DNA of 64,000 nt from Ruminococcus sp. UBA3665 (GCA_002373165.1 DFJS01000067.1:1-64000); one strand, 5' to 3'. Numbered from the stretch's first letter, positions 16,664 to 26,385 are shown. A program made the numbers and translations. The notes: a model not told the origin generated them from the letters alone.

Positions 16664-19137
16664 ATACTGTGCCGATTCTGACAGCTGTCAGCCTGCTTCT
16701 TTGCCTGGGAACATGCTTTATCCTGTTCCGGAAACGGCATATTGCCGAAATCCTGACACTTGGCGTATCCTGGTTTTTCTGTTCGTATATTTGCAGTACT
16801 ATGCTGCTGTTTCTGCTGAACGTCTTCACGCTGAAACGCGGCATAAAAGCCGCCTGTCTGACTGATGCGGTTATATTTCTGACAGCGGCTCTGACAAGTG
16901 AAAAAATTCCGCTGAAAGAGTATAAAGCCGGATTCCGTCCCGAAGCCGAGCTGCGGATTTTTGTCATTCCTCTGCTGGCCGCGGTCATCGGAACGCCGTT
17001 TATCAGTCAGAAAAACGAACTGTTCGGCATGGGGCAGGATGAAGGTGTTTATCAGTGTACAGCGATTAATTTTATGCACGGCTATGACAGCCGACAGCAG
17101 GATTTTGAAGAATATCAGTTTCTGGAATCAGAACAATCCCGGCAGAATTTTCAGACTGCTGTGCATAACAAGCTTGTAGGCTATGATATTCCGGATTATG
17201 ATTATCCGGAAACGGTATATGACAGAGAAATCAGTCCTGTATCAGGAATTTATCACGGCATTCCGACTTATGCGGCCGTGCTGGCCTTATGGGGCACGCT
17301 GTTCGGCACAGCGCACATGGCGGATGTACAGACAGTATTTTATATTTTAATGCTGTTTCTGATTTGTTTTATCTGCGATCAGCTCCAGCTGAAACCGGCA
17401 TCCAGACTGACGGCGGCAGGGATGGCGGCTTTGTCTCCTGTGGTAATCTGGGTAGCGAAATCTTCTTTGACCGAGATGTTTCTTGCCGTACTGACAACTT
17501 TGTTTCTTTATTTCCTGACAAGCCGAGAATATCCGGAGGAAGCTGTTTTTTCTTATATACCGGTTGCGGTATTCAGCTGCTATCATGTTTCGATTTATAC
17601 GCTGATGCCTTATGTCATGATCATCTATGCCGGAATGTATTTTTTCACAAAGAAAAAAACATTTGCAGGACTGCTGTTATTTTCCATAGCAGGTTATCCG
17701 CTTAGTTATCTGATGATGCGGCATGTACAGCCGTTTTACACAATGAATAATTATCGTTTTGTATTCAACCAGCATATCAACATCGGGAATATTACAGAGA
17801 CGATAGTCATCACAAGCGTTGTTCTGATACTGCTGTGCATGATTTATATTCTGTTTGTCTGGGAATACAAAAAGACTGTTTCCCTGCAAACATTTCTGGA
17901 AAATCCGAAATATCATATTCTGATGCAATGGCTGCTGATCTGTCTGACGGCATTGCCGCTGATTTATATTTTATTCCGTTCGCTTGCCAAACAGGATTCT
18001 ATCGAGGGAATTTCTGCCCTGACACTGATTGGCTTTATTCTGAATTCGGGTCTTCTTCTGATTCCGGCGGGATTGATTCTGATCTTTCTCCGGCCGAAAA
18101 TTTTTCTGCAAAACGAAAGCACACTGATTATTTTCGTTTCATTTTTCTACTGTGTGCTGATTTATTCGGCATTCCTGCGGTTTCAGATTGATTATTATTA
18201 TTATTACGCCCGTTATTTAGTACCGTTTATTCCGGCGGCGGTTCTGTTTGCCGTTACGGCACTGAATCAGGCAGATTCTAAAATTCTGCTGACTTCTTCT
18301 GCCGTCAGTCTGTGTGTATGCCTGCCGTATTCGGGATTTCTGATGACACACAGGGATGATACGCGCATGGAATGGAGCATTCTGGAAGATATCACAGACC
18401 AGCTCCCGGAACATGCCTGTGTTGTCATCGAAACAGATTCTTTGCCGACACTCTGGCTGCCTGTCCGGGCGATGACAGGAGCGGCTGTATATCCGGCGGA
18501 AAAACATCTGAACAGTCAGTTCCGGACGCTCTCTCAGCGGTATGATAACATTTACCTGATCGGCACAGAAGACTATGCCTATCAGCTGGATGACAGTCTG
18601 GAAATCTGTTATAAAAACACACTGCATTGTTCCGAAGATATGAATCAGGGAAATTTTTCTTCCCTGCCGATGCATTTTGCAGAAAAAACACAAAATATTT
18701 ATATATATCGCTATCTGAATTACCAGACTTTCTATACAGCTGAAGATATTGCAGACTTCCGCCTGCACGGCATTGACAGCTATGCCAAAGACTATTGCTG
18801 GACAACCAGTCAGTCCGCAGCTGTCTGTTGTACACTCAGTCCTAAAGATTATGACCTGACTCTTACGCTGGGCGCAACCCTGCCGCTGAAAGAGATGGGA
18901 AAAGAACGCTTTATCATCCGGCTTTCTGTCAACGGCATCATGACAGATTTAAAAGTTCTGACAAGGCAGAACAATCACCAGACACTTGTATTTCACATTC
19001 CGGAAGAATACCTGTCAGACGGCTCGAATATTATCAGCTTCCAGACAGATACATGGCCAGCATCAGTTGTCAATGCGGCGGATACCAGAATACTGGGCAT
19101 TCCTCTGCAATCGCTTTTATTTCAGGAAAGGGGCTGA
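16660..19137 (+). CDS. Polytopic membrane glycosyltransferase (GT-C / GT39-like)
   Basis: 825 residues from ATG 16660, which overlaps the previous stop as ATGA; an upstream in-frame ATG (16654) is possible. About 12 hydrophobic segments precede residue 640. The first large outside loop carries GMGQDEGVYQ, the acidic pair placed where GT-C enzymes bind the lipid-phosphate sugar donor. The C-terminal 170 residues are soluble and beta-rich and may bind the acceptor. Such enzymes use polyprenyl-phosphate sugars, and a matching donor synthase follows directly. Confidence 0.82.
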   Translation: MNTVPILTAVSLLLCLGTCFILFRKRHIAEILTLGVSWFFCSYICSTMLLFLLNVFTLKRGIKAACLTDAVIFLTAALTSEKIPLKEYKAGFRPEAELRIFVIPLLAAVIGTPFISQKNELFGMGQDEGVYQCTAINFMHGYDSRQQDFEEYQFLESEQSRQNFQTAVHNKLVGYDIPDYDYPETVYDREISPVSGIYHGIPTYAAVLALWGTLFGTAHMADVQTVFYILMLFLICFICDQLQLKPASRLTAAGMAALSPVVIWVAKSSLTEMFLAVLTTLFLYFLTSREYPEEAVFSYIPVAVFSCYHVSIYTLMPYVMIIYAGMYFFTKKKTFAGLLLFSIAGYPLSYLMMRHVQPFYTMNNYRFVFNQHINIGNITETIVITSVVLILLCMIYILFVWEYKKTVSLQTFLENPKYHILMQWLLICLTALPLIYILFRSLAKQDSIEGISALTLIGFILNSGLLLIPAGLILIFLRPKIFLQNESTLIIFVSFFYCVLIYSAFLRFQIDYYYYYARYLVPFIPAAVLFAVTALNQADSKILLTSSAVSLCVCLPYSGFLMTHRDDTRMEWSILEDITDQLPEHACVVIETDSLPTLWLPVRAMTGAAVYPAEKHLNSQFRTLSQRYDNIYLIGTEDYAYQLDDSLEICYKNTLHCSEDMNQGNFSSLPMHFAEKTQNIYIYRYLNYQTFYTAEDIADFRLHGIDSYAKDYCWTTSQSAAVCCTLSPKDYDLTLTLGATLPLKEMGKERFIIRLSVNGIMTDLKVLTRQNNHQTLVFHIPEEYLSDGSNIISFQTDTWPASVVNAADTRILGIPLQSLLFQERG

Positions 19138-19140
19138 ATC

Positions 19141-20130
19141 ATGAAACTGATTATTCAGATTCCATGCTATAACGAAGAAGAAACACTGGAACTTGCCTAC
19201 CGTGATTTGCCGCGGCATATCAAAGGCATTGATGAGATTGAATATTTAATCATCAACGACGGCAGTCAGGATCACACTGTACAGAAAGCGCGTGAACTTG
19301 GCTTTCATCATATTGTCTCCTTCAAGCAGAACAAAGGCCTTGCCATGGGCTTCATGGCCGGGCTGGATGCCTGTCTGCATCTGGGAGCGGATATCATCGT
19401 CAATACCGATGCGGATAATCAATACTGCGGCGCGGATATTGCCAAACTGGTGCGGCCGATTCTTGACGAAAAAGCTGATATTGTCATCGGCGAACGCCCG
19501 ATTGACCAGACCGAACATTTTTCATGGAAAAAGAAAAAATTCCAGCATCTGGGCAGCTGGGTTGTCCGTGTGGCATCAGGAACTGATATTCCGGATGCGC
19601 CCAGCGGATTCCGGGCGTATTCCCGCGAGGCGGCATTAAGAATCAACGTTGTCAATGAATATACCTATACGCTGGAGACGATTATTCAGGCCGGACATAA
19701 TAAAATTGCCATGACTTCTGTCCCGATCCGGACAAATGCCGAAACAAGGCCTTCCCGGTTATTTTCAAGCATGTGGAGATATATGAAGCGTTCGGCAGCT
19801 GTCATTACAAGATCGTTTGTGATGTACCGTCCTCTGAAATTTTTCAGCATAGTAGGCGGCATTCTGTTTTTGCTGGGAGCAGTTCTGGGAATCCGGTTTT
19901 TAATCTTCATGGCACTCGGTGACGGGAAAGGGCATATACAGTCGCTGATTCTGACGGCCATTCTGATTATGATGGGCTTTCAGACCATTACAATCGGCCT
20001 GCTTGGCGATACCATTGCCGCAAACAGAAAAATTCTGGAAGATGTTCAGTACCGGGTGCGCAAAATAGAATGCGACCCCAAGCGCAGAAGGATAAAAAGT
20101 CATGAAAAAAAAGCTGATGCAAATCATTAA
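19141..20130 (+). CDS. GT2 polyprenyl-phosphate glycosyltransferase (GtrB/DPM-like)
   Basis: 329 residues. The GT2 domain shows IQIPCYNEEETL, IINDGSQDHT, the metal-binding NTDADNQY and DAPSGFRAYSREAA. Two membrane segments near residues 240 and 275 and a basic tail resemble GtrB and polyprenyl-phosphate mannose or glucose synthases. It likely loads a sugar onto undecaprenyl phosphate at the cytoplasmic face for the preceding GT-C enzyme (inference from order). Confidence 0.88.
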   Translation: MKLIIQIPCYNEEETLELAYRDLPRHIKGIDEIEYLIINDGSQDHTVQKARELGFHHIVSFKQNKGLAMGFMAGLDACLHLGADIIVNTDADNQYCGADIAKLVRPILDEKADIVIGERPIDQTEHFSWKKKKFQHLGSWVVRVASGTDIPDAPSGFRAYSREAALRINVVNEYTYTLETIIQAGHNKIAMTSVPIRTNAETRPSRLFSSMWRYMKRSAAVITRSFVMYRPLKFFSIVGGILFLLGAVLGIRFLIFMALGDGKGHIQSLILTAILIMMGFQTITIGLLGDTIAANRKILEDVQYRVRKIECDPKRRRIKSHEKKADANH

Positions 20131-21028
20131 AATTTTATTTTTCCTACTGGTGATTTATTTTCTGGGGAGCTATTTTATGGCGAACTGGGAAGAAATCAGG
20201 AATATTCACTGGCAGATTGATGCATTCAGTCTGATTCTGTCATTTGTGTTATATTTCGGGTATATTATCACACTGGCCTCGCTGTGGCATTTTATCACGA
20301 AGCTAAATCAGTGCAGCATCCGGCATTTTGATGCCGTCATCGCGTATCTGTATTCTATTCCGGGGAAATACATTCCGGGGAAGGTGTTTATGCTGGCGGC
20401 GCGCTGTCCGGCCTATGAAAAGCAGAACAGGCCGTTGTCGAAAATTACAGTCTGTTTTCTGCTGGAAAATGCCTGTACGCTTCTGGGGGCGGCGTTTCTG
20501 TTTTTGATTTCGCTGTTCTTTTTCCCGAATGATTTATTAAAAAATTATAAATATCTGACAATACTGCTTATGATTGCATTTTTTGTCTGCATTCATCCTA
20601 AGATTATGAATTTCTTTCTTGGCCTTGCCGGAAAGCTTGCCAAAAAAGAAATGCGGATTCCTGTCACTTATACGGATATGCTGAAAACTGTCATATTATT
20701 TATTCTGAACTGGCTTGTTGCCGGGTCGGGATTTTATATGCTGGTACATGCGGTTTATCCTGTGCCGATGTCGCAGTGGCTGTATGTGGGCGGAATTTAC
20801 GGTTTATCGACGATTATCGGAATTCTGGCACTGTTCGCGCCCAGCGGGCTGGGAGTCCGGGAGGGCATTCTGACGGCCGGACTATGTCTGATTATGCCGG
20901 AAGAATATGCTATTTCGATTTCTCTGATTTCCCGGCTGTGGCAGACGGCAGCTGAAATTCTTTTAGTTTCCGGGGCGTTTCTTGTCAATCAGGCTGTAAA
21001 ATTCAGACAGAAAAAAACGGCTGAATAA
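20102..21028 (+). CDS. LPG-synthase-TM-like membrane protein (putative flippase)
   Basis: 308 residues, about eight membrane segments. The motif FAPSGLGVREGI is the hallmark of the lysylphosphatidylglycerol synthase TM domain family (UPF0104/AglD type). It overlaps the GT2 gene by 29 bases. Next to polyprenyl-phosphate glycosyltransferases, such proteins are thought to aid lipid-sugar flipping. Last gene of the operon. Confidence 0.82.
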   Translation: MKKKLMQIIKILFFLLVIYFLGSYFMANWEEIRNIHWQIDAFSLILSFVLYFGYIITLASLWHFITKLNQCSIRHFDAVIAYLYSIPGKYIPGKVFMLAARCPAYEKQNRPLSKITVCFLLENACTLLGAAFLFLISLFFFPNDLLKNYKYLTILLMIAFFVCIHPKIMNFFLGLAGKLAKKEMRIPVTYTDMLKTVILFILNWLVAGSGFYMLVHAVYPVPMSQWLYVGGIYGLSTIIGILALFAPSGLGVREGILTAGLCLIMPEEYAISISLISRLWQTAAEILLVSGAFLVNQAVKFRQKKTAE

Positions 21029-21043
21029 TTTCAGTCGTTTTTT
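21013..21043. terminator. Convergent terminator between the glycan and por operons
   Basis: Stem AAAACGGCTGAA/TTTCAGTCGTTTT with T runs on both sides, overlapping the last codons of the rightward gene and ending before the leftward operon's last stop. Confidence 0.7.
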
Positions 21044-21046
21044 GAT

Positions 21047-21454
21047 TTATATCTGATTATTTTCAATTTTTTCCAGCAGTTCACAGTCTATCGTACTTTC
21101 CAGATGATCAATCTGTTCGATAATCCAGAACTGACAGCCGTCATCAATACAGCAGGGGCAGGATAATTTTTCTGCGCGTTCTGTCAGAAGATGATTCCAG
21201 TAATACAGGCTATATAAAATAGATTCCTGTGTGAGTTCCGGTCGTGCGGCAAAGAAAGCGGCATATTCCGGCCGGGCGAATCTTCCGGAAATCCTGTACA
21301 GAATATCCAGAAAAATCCAGTTATCAAGATATTCATCCAGAAGCGCATCTTCATAGCCGGTCTGGATATACCGGAATTCTTTTTTCAGATTTTTTATTTT
21401 TTCAAGGCCGAACTGTTTTTTCAGTTCGCTGATATTTTTAGTCAGCAGATTCAT
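21047..21454 (-). CDS. Hypothetical protein, end of the por operon
   Basis: 135 residues, soluble, acidic, Leu/Tyr/Glu-rich, mostly helical. A CPCCIDDGC segment (about residues 98-106) could bind metal or form disulfides. The ATG overlaps the amidohydrolase stop as ATGA, so it is co-translated. Family not recognised. Confidence 0.65.
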   Translation of the reverse strand: MNLLTKNISELKKQFGLEKIKNLKKEFRYIQTGYEDALLDEYLDNWIFLDILYRISGRFARPEYAAFFAARPELTQESILYSLYYWNHLLTERAEKLSCPCCIDDGCQFWIIEQIDHLESTIDCELLEKIENNQI

Positions 21455-22287
21455 GACACGCCCTGTGCTTTCAAGAAATCGGCATAATTCTGATAAATCA
21501 GCTTATATAATAAATTTTCAGGATACTTGAAATCAATCAGTGTTTCGAGTTCTTTTGCCGGACTCCACATAGGAAAATCGCTCCCGAAAAAGAATTGTGT
21601 TTCGCCGAATTTCTGAATAAACTTCATCAGCAGACCGCCGTCAATAAACTGGAGTGTGCTGGAAATATCGAAAAATAAATTTTCCGAGGGCTTCAGCACA
21701 GCAAGAGCTTCATTCCAGTGAGAATATCCGCCCATATGCGCGGCAACTGCCGTCAGGCGGGGCATATCTCCGAGGAGTTTTGCCAGTCTCCGGGGATGAG
21801 AATAATCCAGTTTTCTGTCACCCATGTGAAACAGCACAGGAAGATTTAATGTTTCGGCTTCCTGATAAACGGGATACATGTTCGGCTCGTCGATATTGAA
21901 CTGCTGAAAATCAGAATGCACTTTCAGGCCAATCAGATTTTTATCCCGGAATCCGGAAAGAATTTCCTGAAAATTTTCATTTTCCGGATGAATTGTTCCG
22001 AAGCCCGCAAAACCGGAATCAGAATTCACACAGTCAGAGATAAACTCATTAATGCTGTGTGTTTGTTTCGGCACGACTGCCGGAGAACAGATTAACTGCC
22101 TGATGATTTTATAATTCTGATTATGAATTTTTATCATCTGACTGCGTTCGGCCTGCAAATGGCTGACTGTGCCGGAAGTATACATAGGCAGTTCGTAGAA
22201 ATCCCGGACGGATTCTTTTGATTTTTCGGCGATTTTATCCGGAAAAATATGGCAGTGCGCATCAATGACAGGAATAAAATCAAGCAT
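21451..22287 (-). CDS. Amidohydrolase-2 family metal-dependent hydrolase
   Basis: 278 residues from ATG 22287, overlapping the aminotransferase end by eight bases. The TIM-barrel metal ligands are all visible: IDAHCH (H-x-H), GLKVH, LFHMGD, VAAHMGG and FGSDFP. The family includes decarboxylases and hydrolases of aromatic or cyclic acids; the substrate is unknown. Its place after an aminotransferase and an oxoacid oxidoreductase suggests a step in amino-acid breakdown. Confidence 0.85.
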   Translation of the reverse strand: MLDFIPVIDAHCHIFPDKIAEKSKESVRDFYELPMYTSGTVSHLQAERSQMIKIHNQNYKIIRQLICSPAVVPKQTHSINEFISDCVNSDSGFAGFGTIHPENENFQEILSGFRDKNLIGLKVHSDFQQFNIDEPNMYPVYQEAETLNLPVLFHMGDRKLDYSHPRRLAKLLGDMPRLTAVAAHMGGYSHWNEALAVLKPSENLFFDISSTLQFIDGGLLMKFIQKFGETQFFFGSDFPMWSPAKELETLIDFKYPENLLYKLIYQNYADFLKAQGVS

Positions 22288-23449
22288 GATACGGCATCTT
22301 CTTTCGGATATCATTCAGACGGTTCAGAGCTTCATTGAGAGTATCTTCTTTCTTGGCAAAATGGAAACGGATGTATCTGTTTTCGGGTTCTTTGAAGAAG
22401 CTCGAACCGGGAACAGCACCTACTCCGACCAGCCGTGCCAGATCTTCGCAGAATTTCAGGTCATCTTCATAGCCGAATTCAGAAATATCCAGCAGAATAT
22501 AATAAGCACCTTCTGGAACGGTATGCCGGATATTCAGCGTATCCAGGCCTTTCAGGAACAAGTCACGCTTTTCGGTATATTTTTTCTGCAAGTCAAGATA
22601 ATATTCATCGCCGAAATTCAGGCCTGTGACAGCGGCTTCCTGCAAGGGAGCGGCCGCGCCGACGGTCAGGAAATCATGTACTTTCTTGACAGTATCGATA
22701 ATTTCAGGCGATGCCACAACATAGCCGAGCCGCCAGCCTGTGATAGAATAAGTCTTGGACAGAGAATTGCAGAGGATTGTTCTTTCCTTCATGCCGGGCA
22801 GAGCGGATGTATATACATGTTCATGCGGCTGATAGAGAATATGTTCATAGACTTCGTCCGTAATGACGAACGTATCATATTTTTTAGCCAGATCGGCAAT
22901 GATAGTCAGTTCCTCACGAGTGAAGACTTTTCCGCAGGGATTGGACGGATTGCAGACGATAATTGCCTTGGGGTGCTGTTTGAAGGCATCTTCCAGCACA
23001 TCAGGATTGAATTTAAATTCCGGCGGAATCAAAGGAACATAAATCGGTTCGGCATTGGACAGGATCGTATCTGCGCCGTAATTCTCATAGAACGGGGAAA
23101 ATACAATAACTTTATCGCCGGGATTCGTCACACTAAGCATAGCGGCCATCATAGCTTCCGTACTGCCGCAGGTGACGACAATTTCAGAATTCGGGTCTAT
23201 CTTCTGACCGGAAAAGTGTTCATGTTTCCGGGCGAGGGCTTCGCGGAAATTCTGTGCGCCCCATGTAATCGAATACTGATGGAAATCTTCTTTTGTGACT
23301 TCGGCCAGACGGTTTAAAATTTCCTTTGGCGGCTCGAAATCCGGAAAACCCTGTGATAAATTCACAGCTCCGTACTGGTTGGAAATTCTTGTCATTCTGC
23401 GGATGACAGAATCGGTAAAGCCTGCTGTTCTGCGTGATAAACTCGGCAT
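22280..23449 (-). CDS. Class I/II PLP-dependent aminotransferase
   Basis: 389 residues, fold type I. The PLP lysine is in NSLSKTYSITGWRLGY. NPSNPCGKVF and the C-terminal RIRFHFA-type Arg (NRYIRFHFAKKEDTL) bind the substrate carboxylate. SQGFPDFEPP opens the family pattern. It resembles PatA and aspartate/aromatic aminotransferases. GAAAGAGG precedes the ATG, 27 bases after porB. Likely makes the 2-oxoacid used by the Por complex upstream (inference). Confidence 0.92.
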   Translation of the reverse strand: MPSLSRRTAGFTDSVIRRMTRISNQYGAVNLSQGFPDFEPPKEILNRLAEVTKEDFHQYSITWGAQNFREALARKHEHFSGQKIDPNSEIVVTCGSTEAMMAAMLSVTNPGDKVIVFSPFYENYGADTILSNAEPIYVPLIPPEFKFNPDVLEDAFKQHPKAIIVCNPSNPCGKVFTREELTIIADLAKKYDTFVITDEVYEHILYQPHEHVYTSALPGMKERTILCNSLSKTYSITGWRLGYVVASPEIIDTVKKVHDFLTVGAAAPLQEAAVTGLNFGDEYYLDLQKKYTEKRDLFLKGLDTLNIRHTVPEGAYYILLDISEFGYEDDLKFCEDLARLVGVGAVPGSSFFKEPENRYIRFHFAKKEDTLNEALNRLNDIRKKMPYHA

Positions 23450-23476
23450 GATACATAACCTCTTTCTATGATAAAA

Positions 23477-24364
23477 TCAATTCCAGTTTTTTCTGATAAA
23501 TTCCCATTTTTTATCTCTGGAATCTGTGATAATTTTAATATCCTGTTCTGACAGATGTCTGAATCTGGCCTGTTTTCTGAGATAGTCCTCCACGCTGGTG
23601 AAAGTTTTAGGGTCGCGGTTAATTTTAAATTCATGATTTTCATACTCGGCAAGATACCACAGACCGCAGTCAACAATTTCGCGGGCGGCATCGACAGTAT
23701 CGCTGACCGGAATGCCCCAGCCTGTGGGACACGGCGCGATGACATGAATATATTTTGTCCCCTGAATTTTAGAAGCTTTTTCGACTTTGTTCAGAAAATC
23801 GTTCATATAGCCGACAGTAGCCGTTGCCGCATAGGGGATATCATGGGCAGCGACAATCTCGAACATATTTTTCTTAGGACGGATATTGCCGTGAATATTC
23901 TGTCCGGCCGGGGTTGTAGTAGTCTTTGCGCCGAACGGAGTCAGGCCGGATTTCTGAATGCCTGTATTCATATAGGCCTCGTTGTCATAGCAGATATAAA
24001 TAATATTATCATTTCTGTCGATTGCTCCGGAAAGTGCCTGAATGCCGATATCTGCGGTACCGCCGTCCCCGGCGAATCCTACGGCTGTAAAATCCTTGAT
24101 GCCTCTGCGGCGGAATCCGGCTTCGATGCCCGTCAGCATAGAAGCTGTTCCGGCAAATGTGGAAATAATGGCATTATTTGCAAAGCACAGCTGCGGAAAA
24201 TTAAAGCCGACAGCTGACATGCATCCTGCCGGAAGCACGGCAACGGCATTTTTGCCGAGCACTTTCAGCACATTCCGGACGGCAAGGCTGCCGCCGCATC
24301 CGGCACAGGCCTTATGGCCGTAAAAATATTCGTTCTGATCGAGAGTTTTTGCAGATACGCTCAT
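23477..24364 (-). CDS. porB: 2-oxoacid:ferredoxin oxidoreductase beta subunit (TPP-binding)
   Basis: 295 residues. GHKACAGCGGSLAVRNVLK near the start binds thiamine pyrophosphate and an iron-sulfur centre; GFAGDGGTADIGIQALSGA is the GDG-type TPP motif with NEAYMNTGIQ behind it. The C-terminus is PorB-like (ISRDPKTF region). Together with the three genes upstream it makes a four-subunit pyruvate-type enzyme that turns 2-oxoacid plus CoA into acyl-CoA, CO2 and reduced ferredoxin. Confidence 0.93.
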   Translation of the reverse strand: MSVSAKTLDQNEYFYGHKACAGCGGSLAVRNVLKVLGKNAVAVLPAGCMSAVGFNFPQLCFANNAIISTFAGTASMLTGIEAGFRRRGIKDFTAVGFAGDGGTADIGIQALSGAIDRNDNIIYICYDNEAYMNTGIQKSGLTPFGAKTTTTPAGQNIHGNIRPKKNMFEIVAAHDIPYAATATVGYMNDFLNKVEKASKIQGTKYIHVIAPCPTGWGIPVSDTVDAAREIVDCGLWYLAEYENHEFKINRDPKTFTSVEDYLRKQARFRHLSEQDIKIITDSRDKKWEFIRKNWN

Positions 24365-25530
24365 GAATTTTCTTCCTCCCCGATTCCGATAAAGTTGACA
24401 CGCTTTGCCGTGCCGGACTGGATTGTTTCAAAAATCCGGATAATATCCTGATGAGAAATATTTCTTCCGCCCAGTCCGCCGATGAAGTTATAAGCCGGAG
24501 CTGTCATTCCGGCACCGTGCAGGGCAGAATTCACATTTGTGAAGACAGTGCCCTCATTGCCGAAAGAAATATCTTTTTCCAGAACTGCCAGAGCTTTTGC
24601 CGAGCTGACAGCTTTTGCAAGGGCCTCTGCCGGGAAGGGACGCATATACCGAATCCGGAGCACACCGGCTTTCACGCCGTTTTCCCGGAGCTGACCGGCA
24701 ATTTCGCGGCACAGACCGGCAATGCTTCCCAGCGTGATTAGAATATAATCGGCATCTTCCGTCAGATAGGCATCAATCAGGCCGGAATACTGTCTGCCGA
24801 AAATTTCGGCAAATCTGCGCTCGGCTTCTTCAATGACCGGAATTGCCCGGAACATGGCGGCATGTTCTTTATATTTGAAGATATAATTTGTATCAGGGCC
24901 TGCGGAAAAGGCCATATTTTTAGGATTTTCAGGATCTAATTTATTTTCTGTTTCATAAGGCGGCAGGAATTTTCCGGCCTGTTCCGGAGTGGGAACATCT
25001 ACCTGTTCATAAGTATGTGTCAGGATAAAGCCGTCCAGATTGACCATAAACGGAGTCGAAACAGTTTTATGTTCGGCAATATAATAACTCATCAGCGCAA
25101 GGTCAAGGCTTTCCTGAGCATTTTCGGCATAAGCCTGAATCCAGCCGGAATCCAGCTGGGACAGACTGTCTCTCTGATCGCCGTAGATATTCCACGGCAG
25201 AGCCGTCGAACGGTTGGCATTCATCATGACGATTGGAAATCTGCCGCCGGAGGCATAATAAAGACACTCTGCCATATACAGCAGTCCCTGCGAGGAAGTG
25301 GCTGTAAAGGCTCTGACACCTGCGGCACTTGCGCCCATGGCACAGGACAAAGCCGAATGTTCGGATTCTACATGAATGAATTCAGCATCCAGACTGCCGT
25401 CTTCGACCATTTCGGAAAGCTTTTCGACAACAATGGTCTGCGGCGTAATGGGATAAGCCGAAATCACATCAGGACAGGCAAGCCGGATTCCTTCAGCAAA
25501 AGCTTCATCGCCGGATAAAAATTTTTCCAT
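24361..25530 (-). CDS. porA: 2-oxoacid:ferredoxin oxidoreductase alpha subunit
   Basis: 389 residues. The pyrimidine-binding domain opens with LSGDEAFAEGIRLACPDVIS and AYPITPQT; EFIHVESEHSALSCAMGASA carries the cofactor Glu. FTATSSQGLLYM and MMNANRSTALPWNIYGDQRDS match the Por alpha family, the latter being where pyruvate enzymes bind substrate. One-base overlap with porD (TAATG) and ATGA overlap with porB. Confidence 0.93.
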   Translation of the reverse strand: MEKFLSGDEAFAEGIRLACPDVISAYPITPQTIVVEKLSEMVEDGSLDAEFIHVESEHSALSCAMGASAAGVRAFTATSSQGLLYMAECLYYASGGRFPIVMMNANRSTALPWNIYGDQRDSLSQLDSGWIQAYAENAQESLDLALMSYYIAEHKTVSTPFMVNLDGFILTHTYEQVDVPTPEQAGKFLPPYETENKLDPENPKNMAFSAGPDTNYIFKYKEHAAMFRAIPVIEEAERRFAEIFGRQYSGLIDAYLTEDADYILITLGSIAGLCREIAGQLRENGVKAGVLRIRYMRPFPAEALAKAVSSAKALAVLEKDISFGNEGTVFTNVNSALHGAGMTAPAYNFIGGLGGRNISHQDIIRIFETIQSGTAKRVNFIGIGEEENS

Positions 25531-25826
25531 TATCGTTCACGCTCCATTCCGATTGCGCCGGGCTTGCAGATTTTCGAGCAGATGCCGCAGCCTTTGCAGA
25601 AATCATAATCAATCACGGCTTTTCCGTTCTGGATAGAAATCACGCCGTCCGGGCAGTATAAATAACACTGCATACAGCCGATGCAGGTTCCGGCATTGAC
25701 AACCGGGCGGATGCTTCGCCAGCCGCTGTTGACACTCACCAGATAGCCGGCTTCAAAGCTGGTATCTTCCGGAACGTCCTGAAAGCTGAAAATTTTCTTT
25801 TCTCTCACAGTAGGTTTGATGATCAT
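25530..25826 (-). CDS. porD: 2-oxoacid:ferredoxin oxidoreductase delta subunit (2[4Fe-4S])
   Basis: 98 residues. Two complete cluster motifs are seen: CIGCMQCYLYCP and CKGCGICSKICKPGA. It passes electrons from the alpha/beta core to ferredoxin. ATGA overlap with porC. Confidence 0.94.
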   Translation of the reverse strand: MIIKPTVREKKIFSFQDVPEDTSFEAGYLVSVNSGWRSIRPVVNAGTCIGCMQCYLYCPDGVISIQNGKAVIDYDFCKGCGICSKICKPGAIGMERER

Positions 25827-26338
25827 ACGGCGGCCTCCTCAGCGGCTTTCTGTACAGCCGATTTATTTTTCTCCCGGATTTTTTCGGGCATATAGGCATC
25901 AATTGCCCTGTGCAGATTTTCGACAGAAACAATGCCGGAAATTCCGGCGAGTGCGCCCATCATGACAGTATTCACAACGGGAAGCTTCAATTGTCCGGCA
26001 AGGGAATCGGCATCGAATGCCAGAAACTGTTCCGGGTCTGCTTTTTTGGTATTAACCAGAATTTTTCCGCCGGGTTTCAGCAGATTCTGCAAACCGGCGG
26101 AATAGAGTGTTTCGTCCAGCAGAATAATATAATCCGCCTTTTCGGTTTCGCTTCTGTCGGAGATGGATTTATAATCTAATTTAGTAAAAGCTCTGACGGG
26201 TGCGCCGCGGCGTTCGGGGCCGAATGACGGGAAGGCCAGCGCATGACATTCCGGGTTCAGAGCATAGGCCGCGCCGAGGATTTTGGCGGCGGTAAATGCG
26301 CCCTGTCCGCCCCGGCCAAGCCATAAAATTTCTGTCAT
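25823..26338 (-). CDS. porC: 2-oxoacid:ferredoxin oxidoreductase gamma subunit
   Basis: 171 residues. LGRGGQGAFTAAKILGAAY at the start, FPSFGPERRGAPVRAFTKLD and VVNTVMMGALAGI are the gamma-subunit signatures, involved in CoA binding. First gene of a seven-gene operon. Ribosome site GCAGGTGATTTT lies before ATG 26338. Confidence 0.93.
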   Translation of the reverse strand: MTEILWLGRGGQGAFTAAKILGAAYALNPECHALAFPSFGPERRGAPVRAFTKLDYKSISDRSETEKADYIILLDETLYSAGLQNLLKPGGKILVNTKKADPEQFLAFDADSLAGQLKLPVVNTVMMGALAGISGIVSVENLHRAIDAYMPEKIREKNKSAVQKAAEEAAV

Positions 26339-26385
26339 GATAAAATCACCTGCTTCTTGATTTGCATATAGATTAATATGATAAT

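Noticed and set aside
22265..23317. A rightward frame of 350 codons opposite the aminotransferase
   Set aside because: Antisense of a clear PLP enzyme, Phe/Ile/Cys-rich, no ribosome site.
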